DNA from: a virus
Direction: 5' to 3' (one strand)
DNA: 64,000 bases
IMG/VR virus record: IMGVR_UViG_3300037502_002145
Coordinates: 51,872-115,871 of that record
Position numbers and translations under genes: made by a program. Positions 8,727 through 17,366 of the stretch are shown here, in pieces. The notes beneath the pieces were generated by a model that saw nothing but the letters and a program-made list of their open reading frames with translations, was not told where the DNA came from and ran no database searches. How positions within the stretch are numbered: the first letter of the stretch is position 1; the number at the start of each line of letters is the position of its first letter.

Positions 8727-9113
8727 ATGAAAAGTAAAAATGAGAAATACAACTACATTATTACAAACTATGATAAATATAACCTTGAATTAACTAATGA
8801 GTATGACATGTTAATGCTGTTAAACAAACTAGAAGCATACGGAGAAACATTAGATAGTTTACACGATCTTGACGGTAACATGGACGGTTTTTGTGATTTA
8901 GTAGTAACAAATAACAGTTTATACACTGATTCAGAAGTTGCAAACGCCGTTATGGAATGTAATGCATTTTATGAAAGTAAAGAACAGTATTTAAAATATA
9001 CAGAAGAAGAAGGAGAAGACTTAGAGTTTTTATCTGAATTATGGGATAATCAATTAGAAGATGGAACAATAGTAAAAACAACAGATGGTTATGTTGAATT
9101 AGCAATCGTATAG
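8727..9113 (+). CDS. Acidic hypothetical protein (128 aa)
   Basis: ATG 8727 is chosen because TGGAGG lies 9 nt upstream; an earlier in-frame ATG contains that site. The protein is very acidic, with clusters such as EEEGEDLEF near the C-terminus. It is the first gene after the origin. Acidic DNA-mimic inhibitors (ArdA-like) occur in such positions, but no family motif is recognised, so this is only a possibility. Confidence 0.7.
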   Translation: MKSKNEKYNYIITNYDKYNLELTNEYDMLMLLNKLEAYGETLDSLHDLDGNMDGFCDLVVTNNSLYTDSEVANAVMECNAFYESKEQYLKYTEEEGEDLEFLSELWDNQLEDGTIVKTTDGYVELAIV

Positions 9114-9131
9114 AAAAGGGGTAAACAGAAT

Positions 9132-9272
9132 ATGAAACGTGAAACATTGGAACAAATAGCAGTCGATATTTTATCTCTATCAATGGAACACAATGGAGAA
9201 GAAGATCAAATAATAGAAGAAGTTAAAAACTTATCTGATGAAGAATTACAAAGATTTGTAAACGAATTATAA
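9132..9272 (+). CDS. Small acidic hypothetical protein (46 aa)
   Basis: An ATG with AAAAGGGG upstream opens a 46-codon frame encoding a helical, acidic peptide. It lies 18 bp after the preceding gene in the same direction. No family is recognised. Confidence 0.55.
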   Translation: MKRETLEQIAVDILSLSMEHNGEEDQIIEEVKNLSDEELQRFVNEL

Positions 9273-9313
9273 ATTGAACTAACATTTTATTCATATTTTA
9301 GGAGGTACAGGCA

Positions 9314-9493
9314 ATGAAAAAATATACCTATAGTCAACTACCTGCAAGCGGTAAAAAATTAGCACTAGACAATTATCGTTGCATAGTTGAACGTAAAGCA
9401 AGTAATAAAGAAGCCCAAGAGTATTATAATATGGGTGACGGTTACAATCCTATATTATTTAATAGTGAAGGGAATGAGGTAGACAACGATTAA
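9314..9493 (+). CDS. Small hypothetical protein (59 aa)
   Basis: ATG 9314 follows AGGAGGT. The N-terminus KKYTYSQLPASGKKLALDNYR looks like a short conserved phage peptide, but I cannot name a family. Part of the early small-gene run. Confidence 0.6.
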   Translation: MKKYTYSQLPASGKKLALDNYRCIVERKASNKEAQEYYNMGDGYNPILFNSEGNEVDND

Positions 9494-9540
9494 CAGTAAA
9501 TAGAATTAAGAATTTATCAATATTATAGGAGGATCTATCC

Positions 9541-9654
9541 ATGAAAGAAAATCAAATAATCGTAGGTTATAAAGAAGGCAAGAAAGTTAAAATTAAAGGT
9601 AGTAAGTTAAAATGGAACGTATTAGAACCTATTACCCTAACAGTTGTAAAATAG
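9541..9654 (+). CDS. Small basic hypothetical protein (37 aa)
   Basis: ATG with GGAGG 9 nt upstream. A short Lys-rich, beta-type peptide of unknown function. Confidence 0.5.
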   Translation: MKENQIIVGYKEGKKVKIKGSKLKWNVLEPITLTVVK

Positions 9655-9660
9655 TTAGTC

Positions 9661-9709
9661 ATAGCATAACGGACGGCGTTTTAAATTGGTTCAATTCCAA
9701 TAATGCTAT
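9661..9709 (+). ncRNA. Minimal tRNA-like structure lacking an anticodon arm
   Basis: A perfect T-arm is present: stem ATTGG/CCAAT (9685-9689, 9697-9701) around the 7-nt loop TTCAATT. Flanking arms ATAGCAT (9661-9667) and ATGCTAT (9703-9709) form a 7-bp acceptor-like stem with one bulged A. Between them only a 4-bp hairpin with a 5-nt loop containing GG (9668-9680) fits. It is too short for a decoding tRNA (49 nt). It may be a degenerate tRNA or a stable tRNA mimic. No CCA is encoded. Confidence 0.45.
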
Positions 9710-9749
9710 TATGAAATAAATATAAAACATAAAAGGAGATTAAGACAAT

Positions 9750-10418
9750 ATGAAAAACACTAAAATTTTAGAAATGATTAACAATGGAGAAATTGAAGAA
9801 CTAAAAGCACTATTACAAGATGAAATTTACAATGATACGCTAAACAGTAAAGCAGGATCAAAACAACGTTATGCGGCTATGAAACGTTATCAATCAAGTA
9901 TTGGTAAATATGATAATGAATTATTTAAACGTGTAGGCACTAACATTGATATTAAAGGAGAAAATTACAATTGTTTTATTGACGGTGTATGCCTTGCATT
10001 AACAACTGAAAACATTGGTGAACTAGAAAAACATGATAACAATAAACACGGTGAATATTTTAAAGTCGAAAGAATGATACCTGATTTATACATACCTCAC
10101 GGTAAAGTTAATTATAAAGAAATTCTAGCAGAAGCAAAACAATTAGGATATAAATTCTCTAAGGTAGCTAAAAATAATAAAATCACTGTTAAAATAAGCA
10201 ATGAACACTTAAACGTTGCTCTATTAGAAAAAGCATATAGCATAATAGATGATGGAGAAGAAGCAGAAATATTTATACCTAATGATAATGGAAAAAGTCC
10301 AGTAATATTTAAAACTTCAATTGGTATTTGTTTAGTGTTACCGATTAATATTAACAGCGATAATAATTTAGACTTAGTTATATTTGAAACAGAAATAAAA
10401 AATAAAAAAGTAGCTTAA
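9750..10418 (+). CDS. Hypothetical protein (222 aa)
   Basis: ATG 9750 follows AAGGAG. The N-terminal 45 residues are helical and basic, then a mixed alpha/beta region follows with acidic stretches. No catalytic motif or family is recognised. It is one of the larger proteins of the early region and is preceded by an AATATAAAAC box (9719-9728). The frame, start and length make it a secure gene. Confidence 0.7.
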   Translation: MKNTKILEMINNGEIEELKALLQDEIYNDTLNSKAGSKQRYAAMKRYQSSIGKYDNELFKRVGTNIDIKGENYNCFIDGVCLALTTENIGELEKHDNNKHGEYFKVERMIPDLYIPHGKVNYKEILAEAKQLGYKFSKVAKNNKITVKISNEHLNVALLEKAYSIIDDGEEAEIFIPNDNGKSPVIFKTSIGICLVLPININSDNNLDLVIFETEIKNKKVA

Positions 10419-10456
10419 TGAAATAAATATAAAACATAAAAGGAGGTAATAATATT

Positions 10457-10597
10457 ATGGATCTTGAAAAATTTTTAATAGAGTATGGGTTTTCAAATGA
10501 ACAAATAAAAACACTTATAAAAAAACGTACACTTAAAACAATGCACGGGGCTTATAAGTTAGATAAAAACAACAAGTTAACACTTAAAAGATATTAA
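10457..10597 (+). CDS. Small basic hypothetical protein (46 aa)
   Basis: ATG with AAAAGGAGG upstream, preceded by an AATATAAAAC box at 10426-10435. A Lys-rich helical peptide; function unknown. Confidence 0.55.
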   Translation: MDLEKFLIEYGFSNEQIKTLIKKRTLKTMHGAYKLDKNNKLTLKRY

Positions 10598-10648
10598 ATA
10601 GACTATAAAATCCTTGTTTTGTTGACAAGGTAGAAAAGAGGTAAACAG

Positions 10649-10840
10649 ATGCAAAACATTAGAAGAAAGTTAGTTGATAAACTTTGTCAGAACTGGAAAT
10701 TTGATATAAATAATTTTGATAACATCATCATTACAGTAAATAATAAAGGCTATTCAAGAAAAATATATAATCGTTTCTATCCTGAACATGCATATATTAA
10801 TTTTAAAGGTGAAAAGTATTATTTTGAGAAGGAGAGGTAA
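10649..10840 (+). CDS. Small hypothetical protein (63 aa)
   Basis: ATG 10649 follows AGAGG. Basic, aromatic-rich and of unknown family. Just upstream, CCTTGT and ACAAGG form a 6-bp hairpin (about 10612-10631). Confidence 0.6.
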   Translation: MQNIRRKLVDKLCQNWKFDINNFDNIIITVNNKGYSRKIYNRFYPEHAYINFKGEKYYFEKER

Positions 10841-10847
10841 ACAAATT

Positions 10848-11090
10848 ATGAAAACGGTTGATAATGATAAAATGACAATTACCTATGAAGATGAAAAGCT
10901 ATCATGTAAGAAATTTATTTATTTAACTTATGCAGATAGTAGCGACATAACATTTATCATGGAAGATATAATTGATATAAAATCAGGGCAATACGTTAGC
11001 ATGGAAGTAAAAGGCTTTTTCTTTGGTGAACCAACAATGGAAGGACTAAACGAATATTATAATAAGTTAAAAGCAGAATTCACATTATAA
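10848..11090 (+). CDS. Small hypothetical protein (80 aa)
   Basis: The start at ATG 10848 is supported by GGAGAGG upstream; earlier in-frame ATG codons lie in the previous gene. A beta-rich acidic protein of unknown function. Confidence 0.6.
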   Translation: MKTVDNDKMTITYEDEKLSCKKFIYLTYADSSDITFIMEDIIDIKSGQYVSMEVKGFFFGEPTMEGLNEYYNKLKAEFTL

Positions 11091-11111
11091 AATGAAAGGA
11101 AATAATAATAT

Positions 11112-11309
11112 ATGATTATTCAAGCAAGTAAAACAGAGGAAAATATTTATTTCAACTATGGAGAAGTTAACGAAACAGATCTAGAAAAATTAAAAGATAT
11201 AGCAGAAGACATATTTCCTATACTGTGCAATTCATGGAATTGCGATGATATTACATTCAGATTTGTAAATAACAAAAAAATAATCGATACATTTAGATTA
11301 TGGAGTTAA
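11112..11309 (+). CDS. Small acidic hypothetical protein (65 aa)
   Basis: ATG 11112 after AAAGGAAA. Acidic, mixed alpha/beta, not recognised. Part of the tightly spaced early run. Confidence 0.6.
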   Translation: MIIQASKTEENIYFNYGEVNETDLEKLKDIAEDIFPILCNSWNCDDITFRFVNNKKIIDTFRLWS

Positions 11310-11360
11310 ACAGAAACAGTAAACAAAACAATTATTTGATTTAAATAGAAGGAGTTTAAC

Positions 11361-11534
11361 ATGATAACAAAAAGTGATATAGAAATGAAAACTTATGCAA
11401 TATGGAAAGATCAGAAAGTAATAGGTTATATTGAACTAACAGAAGAACAAGCAAACAAATTAAACAGTAATCCTTTAACTGGTTTATATTTTGGTTTTGA
11501 CAGAGTAACGAATCCAGAAAAGTATGTACATTAA
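11361..11534 (+). CDS. Small hypothetical protein (57 aa)
   Basis: ATG with GAAGGAG upstream. The sequence resembles a short beta-strand protein with a central helix (TEEQANKLNS); not recognised. Confidence 0.6.
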   Translation: MITKSDIEMKTYAIWKDQKVIGYIELTEEQANKLNSNPLTGLYFGFDRVTNPEKYVH

Positions 11535-11573
11535 TAGAAAGGCTATTTGATCTTATAAGGAGGTTATAAAACA

Positions 11574-11810
11574 ATGTTTGAAATTGACAAAGATTATTTT
11601 GCAGACAATCCGCGAAATTATGATGATTGGATTAAGTATCCGATTACAGTATTCAAAAGAACAAAAAATTATTTATGGATTTACCACAAACACACGTTAA
11701 AAGATGAAGAGACTATAAGCGAGGATAAGTGCAAAAAGGTTAAAATTTATATGACAAATGGAGGATATGAGGGAATAAAAGTTAATGATGCATATTTTTA
11801 TGCAGCATGA
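11574..11810 (+). CDS. Small hypothetical protein (78 aa)
   Basis: ATG 11574 follows AAGGAGG. Rich in aromatic and charged residues; no family recognised. Confidence 0.6.
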   Translation: MFEIDKDYFADNPRNYDDWIKYPITVFKRTKNYLWIYHKHTLKDEETISEDKCKKVKIYMTNGGYEGIKVNDAYFYAA

Positions 11811-11847
11811 AAGGGTTATTTTATCACTAGGAAGGAGATATTGAACA

Positions 11848-12189
11848 ATGATTAAAGAAGAGTTAAAACAGAAAATAGAAGAACATAAACAGGAAAATAT
11901 AAGATTATATAACATTTTCCAATATAGATTACATGATGAAGAAATGCAAACTCTAATTAATCAATGGAGAGAAGGTAGCGCAAAATTAAAAGCATTAGAT
12001 AATGAATTGAATCAACTGGAAATGAAAGAACGTGACGAAAAACTAGCAAGCAAAGGTAATAAACAGGAAACAAAAACTTTTATAAATGGTTACGGAGAAT
12101 CAACAAACAAATATATAACAAGTTCAACATATGAAAGAGCAGAAAAGCGAAGACAAAAAGAAGTATTGTCTTTTATGGGTAATAGATAA
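11848..12189 (+). CDS. Coiled-coil hypothetical protein (113 aa)
   Basis: ATG after AAGGAG. The first ~70 residues are almost entirely charged and polar with heptad-like leucines, suggesting a coiled coil. The basic C-terminus may contact nucleic acid. Function unknown. Confidence 0.6.
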   Translation: MIKEELKQKIEEHKQENIRLYNIFQYRLHDEEMQTLINQWREGSAKLKALDNELNQLEMKERDEKLASKGNKQETKTFINGYGESTNKYITSSTYERAEKRRQKEVLSFMGNR

Positions 12190-12223
12190 AAAGTATTAAA
12201 CACAATAATAGGAGGGTTATAAC

Positions 12224-12391
12224 ATGTTAACATTTGAGGAAATAAGTACAACACAAACAGAAGATAAAGAGTATATCGCAATAGGTGACAACGACAAGGA
12301 ATACGACGCACACTGGACAACAAAATATAACGGTGTAATGTTCTTTTGTATTCCTTCAACCGTTCAAGTGTTAGGATATAAAGAAAAATAA
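12224..12391 (+). CDS. Small hypothetical protein (55 aa)
   Basis: ATG 12224 with GGAGGG upstream; an acidic 55-residue protein of unknown family, last gene before the next promoter. Confidence 0.55.
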   Translation: MLTFEEISTTQTEDKEYIAIGDNDKEYDAHWTTKYNGVMFFCIPSTVQVLGYKEK

Positions 12392-12415
12392 ACAATAATA
12401 ATATAGTACAAACTA

Positions 12416-12445
12416 TTGACAAAACTACTAGTTATATAGTAAAAT
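12416..12445 (+). promoter_or_regulatory. Promoter of the RHH regulator gene
   Basis: TTGACA at 12416-12421 and TAAAAT at 12440-12445 with an 18-nt spacer. A diverged version of the upstream box (ATATAGTACAAAC) precedes the -35. The spacer holds dyad-like repeats (ACTAGT, ATATAGT) that could be an operator for the small DNA-binding protein encoded next. Confidence 0.55.
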
Positions 12446-12470
12446 AGTTATTGTAAGGAGGTTATAACAC

Positions 12471-12638
12471 ATGCCAAACAATCAAGCTAAACAGCGTAAG
12501 TCAGAAATCGGGATTAGCTTTAAAGTGAATAATGATTTTTATAAGAAAGTCAAGATACAAGCTACAGAAGAAGAAAAGACAATAAAAGATTTTATCATCG
12601 AATTAATGGAGCAGAAAACAGGAACTAAAAACAAATAA
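12471..12638 (+). CDS. Ribbon-helix-helix DNA-binding protein (55 aa)
   Basis: ATG with AAGGAGG upstream. A basic N-terminus leads into a strand (EIGISFKV) and two helices (NDFYKKVKIQATEEEKT, IKDFIIELMEQ), the pattern of Arc/MetJ-type repressors and antitoxins. It probably binds DNA as a dimer and may regulate its own promoter 30 bp upstream and the 557-aa gene downstream. No partner toxin is adjacent. Confidence 0.65.
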   Translation: MPNNQAKQRKSEIGISFKVNNDFYKKVKIQATEEEKTIKDFIIELMEQKTGTKNK

Positions 12639-12668
12639 TAATAACAATATGAAACGGAGGAAATAAAA

Positions 12669-14342
12669 ATGTCAACATATTATGAATATAGGGAAGTTGG
12701 AGTTATGATTGCACATAAATTAATGAATATGGAAGGTTGGAAAGTTTACGGATATCATGCAGACGAAAGCGACAGTATGACAGATTATTATTCTCCTGCA
12801 TGTTGGAACGGAGTAGCAGAAAAGAACGGCTATATTTTATGTGTAAATGTTTACGGATCAGCAAAACAAGAGGAAATAAGAAAATACAATTATAAAAACT
12901 TTTCTTATAGTAATGATATAAGCGAAAAGATCAAAAAGCTTGAAGCAATGACAACAGAACGAGGTGCAAGTGAACAGGAAGAACAAAGCGCAAAAATGAT
13001 GATTGAAAAATTACAGAAAAAAGCAGAAACAGAAGTAGAAAACAATAATAAATATGTTGTTACAGGTTATATGCCTGGACATATGGCACACCCTCCAAAG
13101 TGTAACTGGCATATAGAGAAAGATGGCGTTATTATTGCAAAGGGTAACGGAATACTAAAATATAGTGAAGTTGATAATTATTATAAATACGATAGTTATA
13201 AAAAAGATATGAATGATTTTAGAAAGAAGTCAAAAGCGGAATATATAAAGGAATATGTAACAGATTATCAAAGACGATATAACGAATCAGATGTTGAAAA
13301 GATCACAAAATGGGCTGAAAGTCATTATAATGATATGTTAAAGAAAAGTAATTTAATGAAACAATTTGAAGAATTTGTGAATAAATTAGATACAACTTGC
13401 GGTTGTTTAGTTGGTGAAGGTAGTCTTGAAACATACGAAAAAATCACTGTAACAGAATATAAAACAGAAAATAAAGCAATAGAAACAACAAGCGGAAGTA
13501 TTAAAGAAGGTCAATGCTTTATAGTAAAAACTTCTTTTAATTATGGTCATAATAAAGGTTATGTTTACCGTATACATGAAACAGAATATAACGGAAGAAA
13601 AGGTTTTCATGCGGTAAAACTAAACGGAAAATTAACAAAGGAATGCACAGGTACAGCCAACAAATCTAATTATTGGTATTTGACAGAAAATTTTATAAGA
13701 TGGTTTGAAAAGGGAAGTCTTTCTTTCTGTAACATTGAAGAAGTTAAAACACCTTACGAAGTGGAAAAGGTAGTTAAAAAGGTTATTAAATCAGAAATGG
13801 AAGAACAACCAAAACAAGAAAAGAAAGCAACCACAAAACAACCAGAACGGACAGCAACAACAAAATCAAATAATCTGACATATGATATTAAAGAAGATAC
13901 TGACACCAGAGACAACAGCAAAATTTATGTTGTAAAGGTTATCGAAAAACTAGACAAAGACGAATATATAAAAGTTAATAACTATATGAAGTCAATCGGA
14001 GGATATTATAGCAAATTCAAACATGGCTTTATATTCAAGAATGATCCTACAGAATTTCTGAACAGTGATATTAAACATGAAGAAACAACAACACAAGAAA
14101 AACAAAAACAACAAGCTGAGCAGCCAACACCAGAAGTCAAGCAGCCAGAAGTGAAACCGATTGATTTTGAGATAGAACAAAAGGATAAAATCTGGTTAGT
14201 TAAAATTAAAGATAATTTATCAAAGGATAAGTTTGCAGAGGTAAAACGAAATTTTGCAATACTCAAAGGGTTTTATTCTGGTTTGCATAGTAGTTTTATT
14301 TTCAAATATGATCCAACCGAAAAATTACAAAACAGTGCATAA
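12669..14342 (+). CDS. Large early protein with two C-terminal repeats (557 aa)
   Basis: ATG 12669 after CGGAGG. The N-terminal half is alpha/beta with a Cys pair (CGC near residue 240) and no known catalytic motif. The C-terminus has two copies of a ~48-residue unit (about 420-465 and 510-555) sharing the pattern KIxxVKxxxxLxKDxF/Y...GxYSxxxxxFIFKxDPTE, separated by a Gln/Pro/Lys-rich linker. Similar repeats occur in large polyvalent or anti-restriction proteins of mobile elements. It lies 15 bp before a methylase gene, so the two may act together to protect incoming DNA (inference). Confidence 0.65.
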   Translation: MSTYYEYREVGVMIAHKLMNMEGWKVYGYHADESDSMTDYYSPACWNGVAEKNGYILCVNVYGSAKQEEIRKYNYKNFSYSNDISEKIKKLEAMTTERGASEQEEQSAKMMIEKLQKKAETEVENNNKYVVTGYMPGHMAHPPKCNWHIEKDGVIIAKGNGILKYSEVDNYYKYDSYKKDMNDFRKKSKAEYIKEYVTDYQRRYNESDVEKITKWAESHYNDMLKKSNLMKQFEEFVNKLDTTCGCLVGEGSLETYEKITVTEYKTENKAIETTSGSIKEGQCFIVKTSFNYGHNKGYVYRIHETEYNGRKGFHAVKLNGKLTKECTGTANKSNYWYLTENFIRWFEKGSLSFCNIEEVKTPYEVEKVVKKVIKSEMEEQPKQEKKATTKQPERTATTKSNNLTYDIKEDTDTRDNSKIYVVKVIEKLDKDEYIKVNNYMKSIGGYYSKFKHGFIFKNDPTEFLNSDIKHEETTTQEKQKQQAEQPTPEVKQPEVKPIDFEIEQKDKIWLVKIKDNLSKDKFAEVKRNFAILKGFYSGLHSSFIFKYDPTEKLQNSA

Positions 14343-14357
14343 TAGGAGGAATTAAAA

Positions 14358-16019
14358 ATGTTTACAGACAACAAAGACTTCTACCCAACCCCAGACCATC
14401 TAATTAACAAGATGGTTTCGGGATTAGATTTTAATTACATACACAGTATACTAGAACCATCAGCCGGTAAAGGAAATATAATTGATAAGTTAAAAGAAAT
14501 TGAAAAGCCAGCTTACAGTTATAGTAGTAAGAAATATAATTTTGATATTGATTGTATAGAAATTGACGATAATTTGAGAAGCATATTAAAAGATAAAAAC
14601 TATAGGTTAGTATATAACGACTTCCTGACCTATGATACTATGAAAGAATACGATTTAATTATAGCAAATTTTCCATTCTCAAGCGGTGTCAAACATATGC
14701 TAAAAGCTCTAGAAATGCAAGAAAGAAACGGAGGCGCAATAATATGCCTATTGAACGCTGAAACGCTTAAAAACGATTATACAAACGATAGAAAGTTATT
14801 AAACAGAAAGTTATCAGAGTATAGTGCAACTATTGAATATTTACAAGAATCATTTATAGGAGCAGAACGCAGTACGTCAGTTGAAGTAGCACTAATTAAG
14901 GTTAAATTACCAGAAGTAAAAAGAGATAGTTTTATATTAGATGGACTAAGAAAAGCACAAGAACAGCGAGAAATTGAAGAAACAGAACAAACAGCAATAG
15001 TTGAGAATGATTTCTTTAAATCAATTATTGACCAATACCAATTAGAAGTTGAAGCTGGTATTAATTTAATAAAAGAATATAAAGCAATGAGCAAATATAT
15101 CCTTTCAGAGTTTGCAAAGGATGAAGAGACAGGCGAAACAATCCAAAAAGGAAATTGTATTTTAAAATTAGATTTGTCAAGTTATCACGATGGGTATAGA
15201 AGTAATCTTACAATAAACGGATATATAAAAGAAGTGCGTAAAAAGTATTGGAAAGCTTTATTTAATAATAAAGAATTTGTTGGAAAGCTTACCGAAAATT
15301 TAAGGCAAGACTTTTATAATAGACTTGAAGATCTAAGTAATTATGATTTTTCATTATATAATATTTATGAATTAAAAATAGAAATGAGCAAAAAAGTTGT
15401 TAAAGGCATTGAAGAAACAATCATTTCATTATTTGAAGAATTAAGCCATAAGCACTCATGGGATAAAGAGTATTCAAGCAACATTCATTATTATAACGGC
15501 TGGAAAACTAATAAAAGTTGGATCATTAATAAGAAGGTTATTATTCCTTTAAATGCTTATGATAACTATTCAGGACGATTTCAACCGACAAAATACCCAT
15601 CAAAAGCAATTGATAAACTTACAGACATTGAAAAGTGTTTTAATTATCTTGACGGTGGATTAACAGAGGCAATAGACATTGAAGAGTCTTTGAAGTTTGC
15701 AGAAGAATTCGGGGAAACAAAAGACATACAACTAAAGTATTTTACAGTAACATTTTATAAAAAAGGTACTTGTCATATTGTATTCAGTGATGAAAAATTA
15801 CTCAAAAAGTTTAATATATTTGGATCGCAACAAAAGGGCTGGTTGCCACCATCTTACGGTAAATCAACATATAAAGATATGTCAGCAGAAGAAAAAGCCG
15901 TTATAAACGAATTTGAGGGCGAGAAAGCATATCAAGATACACTTGCAAATAAGAATTATTATATATTCAATTCCAATAGCATATTAATGTTAGAGGATAA
16001 TGTCGAAAAATCAGCTTAA
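14358..16019 (+). CDS. DUF4942-type adenine methylase-like protein (553 aa)
   Basis: ATG after AGGAGG. Residues 8-12 (YPTPD) and LEPSAGKGNI near 37 form the start and motif I of an S-adenosylmethionine methyltransferase. An acidic motif CIEIDD lies near 70, and ANFPFS near 100 replaces the NPPF/Y motif IV of N6-adenine methylases. The last 350 residues are of the DUF4942 kind seen with such domains on plasmids and phages. Likely role: modification of the element's own DNA against restriction. The NFPF variant leaves activity uncertain. Confidence 0.7.
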   Translation: MFTDNKDFYPTPDHLINKMVSGLDFNYIHSILEPSAGKGNIIDKLKEIEKPAYSYSSKKYNFDIDCIEIDDNLRSILKDKNYRLVYNDFLTYDTMKEYDLIIANFPFSSGVKHMLKALEMQERNGGAIICLLNAETLKNDYTNDRKLLNRKLSEYSATIEYLQESFIGAERSTSVEVALIKVKLPEVKRDSFILDGLRKAQEQREIEETEQTAIVENDFFKSIIDQYQLEVEAGINLIKEYKAMSKYILSEFAKDEETGETIQKGNCILKLDLSSYHDGYRSNLTINGYIKEVRKKYWKALFNNKEFVGKLTENLRQDFYNRLEDLSNYDFSLYNIYELKIEMSKKVVKGIEETIISLFEELSHKHSWDKEYSSNIHYYNGWKTNKSWIINKKVIIPLNAYDNYSGRFQPTKYPSKAIDKLTDIEKCFNYLDGGLTEAIDIEESLKFAEEFGETKDIQLKYFTVTFYKKGTCHIVFSDEKLLKKFNIFGSQQKGWLPPSYGKSTYKDMSAEEKAVINEFEGEKAYQDTLANKNYYIFNSNSILMLEDNVEKSA

Positions 16020-16035
16020 GTTATTCAACGTAATT

Positions 16036-16076
16036 AATATAAAACTATTGACAAATGGGTAAAGTAGTATTATAAT
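16036..16076 (+). promoter_or_regulatory. Promoter with AATATAAAAC box
   Basis: The box at 16036-16045 directly precedes TTGACA (16048-16053). A 17-nt spacer leads to TATAAT (16071-16076). A second box (16092-16101) lies in the leader, followed by a small hairpin (GTCTT/AAGAC near 16130). Confidence 0.8.
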
Positions 16077-16165
16077 GATATTAACATAATAAATATAAAA
16101 CTGAAATATCAATAAACTTGTAATTTTATGGTCTTAATAAGACTAAGACAGAAAGGATGACAAAC

Positions 16166-16387
16166 ATGTTATATATAGAAGATAAAAATAAATTAACAAC
16201 TGAGCAATTAAAGTATAAAACTAATTCACCTCAATATCACTTCTTTGAAAGCTTATTTAAATATGGATGTTATTGGCTAGGAAGAACACATAAAGAGGGT
16301 ATAGAATTCGAAAATGAAATGATATCTGTATTAGACAAATTGGGGATAAAATACAATATTGTACCAAATTTTAAACTAGAAATCTAA
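16166..16387 (+). CDS. Small hypothetical protein (73 aa)
   Basis: ATG 16166 is preferred because GAAAGG is 9 nt upstream; an earlier ATG overlaps that site. An aromatic-rich protein of unknown family; first gene of the operon from the 16050 promoter. Confidence 0.6.
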   Translation: MLYIEDKNKLTTEQLKYKTNSPQYHFFESLFKYGCYWLGRTHKEGIEFENEMISVLDKLGIKYNIVPNFKLEI

Positions 16388-16427
16388 TATAAATAATAGA
16401 ATTTATCTTATGAAAGGAGACAAACAA

Positions 16428-16556
16428 ATGGATAATTGGGAGCATGAAATGTTTCAACAAATGTGTATTGAAGACGATATTTATGAACAAAAAGACGAAC
16501 AAAGAGAATATGACGAATGTATGTCTGATTATTATAGCGGTAGTATGCAAATATAG
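16428..16556 (+). CDS. Small very acidic peptide (42 aa)
   Basis: ATG after AAAGGAG. About a third of the residues are Asp or Glu. Function unknown; acidic peptides on mobile DNA sometimes mimic DNA. Confidence 0.5.
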   Translation: MDNWEHEMFQQMCIEDDIYEQKDEQREYDECMSDYYSGSMQI

Positions 16557-16595
16557 ATAAAAAGCAGATTTCATATAAGAAAGCGAGGTATATTA

Positions 16596-16769
16596 ATGGA
16601 AGATAAAATTATGCAGATAATTAAAGAAGACGAATTCTTTTGTCCTAACGAAACGGGATTTTATGATAAACCACAAGAAACATTTAACGCAATTAAAAAA
16701 CTAGTGGATAAAGGATTAATAAGAAAAAGAAATTGTTTAGGGTTAGCATATGAATTAAACAAACAGTAA
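16596..16769 (+). CDS. Small winged-helix-like protein (57 aa)
   Basis: ATG after GCGAGG. The pattern MQIIKEDEFF...TFNAIKKLVDKGLIRKR resembles the recognition helix and wing of a truncated winged-helix domain. Function unknown, possibly regulatory. Confidence 0.5.
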   Translation: MEDKIMQIIKEDEFFCPNETGFYDKPQETFNAIKKLVDKGLIRKRNCLGLAYELNKQ

Positions 16770-16805
16770 ATAAAAGAATGTTTCTATTAACAGAAAGGAA
16801 TCAAA

Positions 16806-17072
16806 ATGGAAAGAAGAAAAGTGTTATTTACTACTGGTATGACAGATGATAAACAGATAATTATTACAGATGCATCAAAAGAAGAAATTGAAAAGTGGTG
16901 TTATAGATATAATGAATCATTAGAAAATGGGAAAAGTATAGAACCATTTGACACTTTAAAAACTCAATACTATGTGAAAGAATTACATGATTCTGAAATT
17001 GATGATAATGAAAACGTAGACATTATTGGATATGACGAAGTATACGATCTATTTGATTATTACAGTAAATAA
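16806..17072 (+). CDS. Small acidic hypothetical protein (88 aa)
   Basis: ATG after GAAAGG. Acidic C-terminal half; no family recognised. Confidence 0.6.
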   Translation: MERRKVLFTTGMTDDKQIIITDASKEEIEKWCYRYNESLENGKSIEPFDTLKTQYYVKELHDSEIDDNENVDIIGYDEVYDLFDYYSK

Positions 17073-17117
17073 AAAGTAAATTTTATAAACAATAAACATA
17101 TAATGGAGGATTCAATC

Positions 17118-17246
17118 ATGAAACAATATTATTACATCCTAATCAATGGCAAGAAAGCCTATACTAACGATAATCCACCAGCTAAGAAAATCGCAATATT
17201 AACACAGACAATAAACAATTTCAAGCATAAAACTATGATTTTTTGA
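17118..17246 (+). CDS. Small basic peptide (42 aa)
   Basis: ATG with TGGAGG upstream; Lys-rich, beta hairpin-like start (YYYILINGKKAY). Function unknown. Confidence 0.5.
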   Translation: MKQYYYILINGKKAYTNDNPPAKKIAILTQTINNFKHKTMIF

Positions 17247-17271
17247 TAACAATACTAATATAAAACTTAAA

Positions 17272-17335
17272 GCTACTATTATACCGGATAATTGATTGAT
17301 ATATAGTCAAGTGGGTTCAACTCCTACTAGTAGCC
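17272..17335 (+). ncRNA. Compact tRNA-like structure with a UAU in the anticodon position
   Basis: GCTACTA (17272-17278) pairs perfectly with TAGTAGC (17328-17334). The T-arm is GTGGG/CCTAC around TTCAACT (17311-17327). A tiny D-arm-like hairpin has a 5-nt loop ending GG (17280-17290). A 6-bp stem (17292-17297 with 17305-17310) closes a 7-nt loop GATATAT, putting TAT at positions 34-36, which would read AUA. The variable loop is absent and position 33 is A rather than U, so it may not decode. An AATATAAAAC box precedes it. It is either a degenerate tRNA or a tRNA mimic. Confidence 0.5.
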
Positions 17336-17366
17336 ATTCCATAATAAACGAAAGGAGAGAAACACA

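Noticed and set aside
9661-17335. Calling the two tRNA-like structures functional tRNA genes
   Set aside because: One lacks an anticodon arm, the other lacks U33 and the variable loop; both are shorter than bacterial tRNAs.
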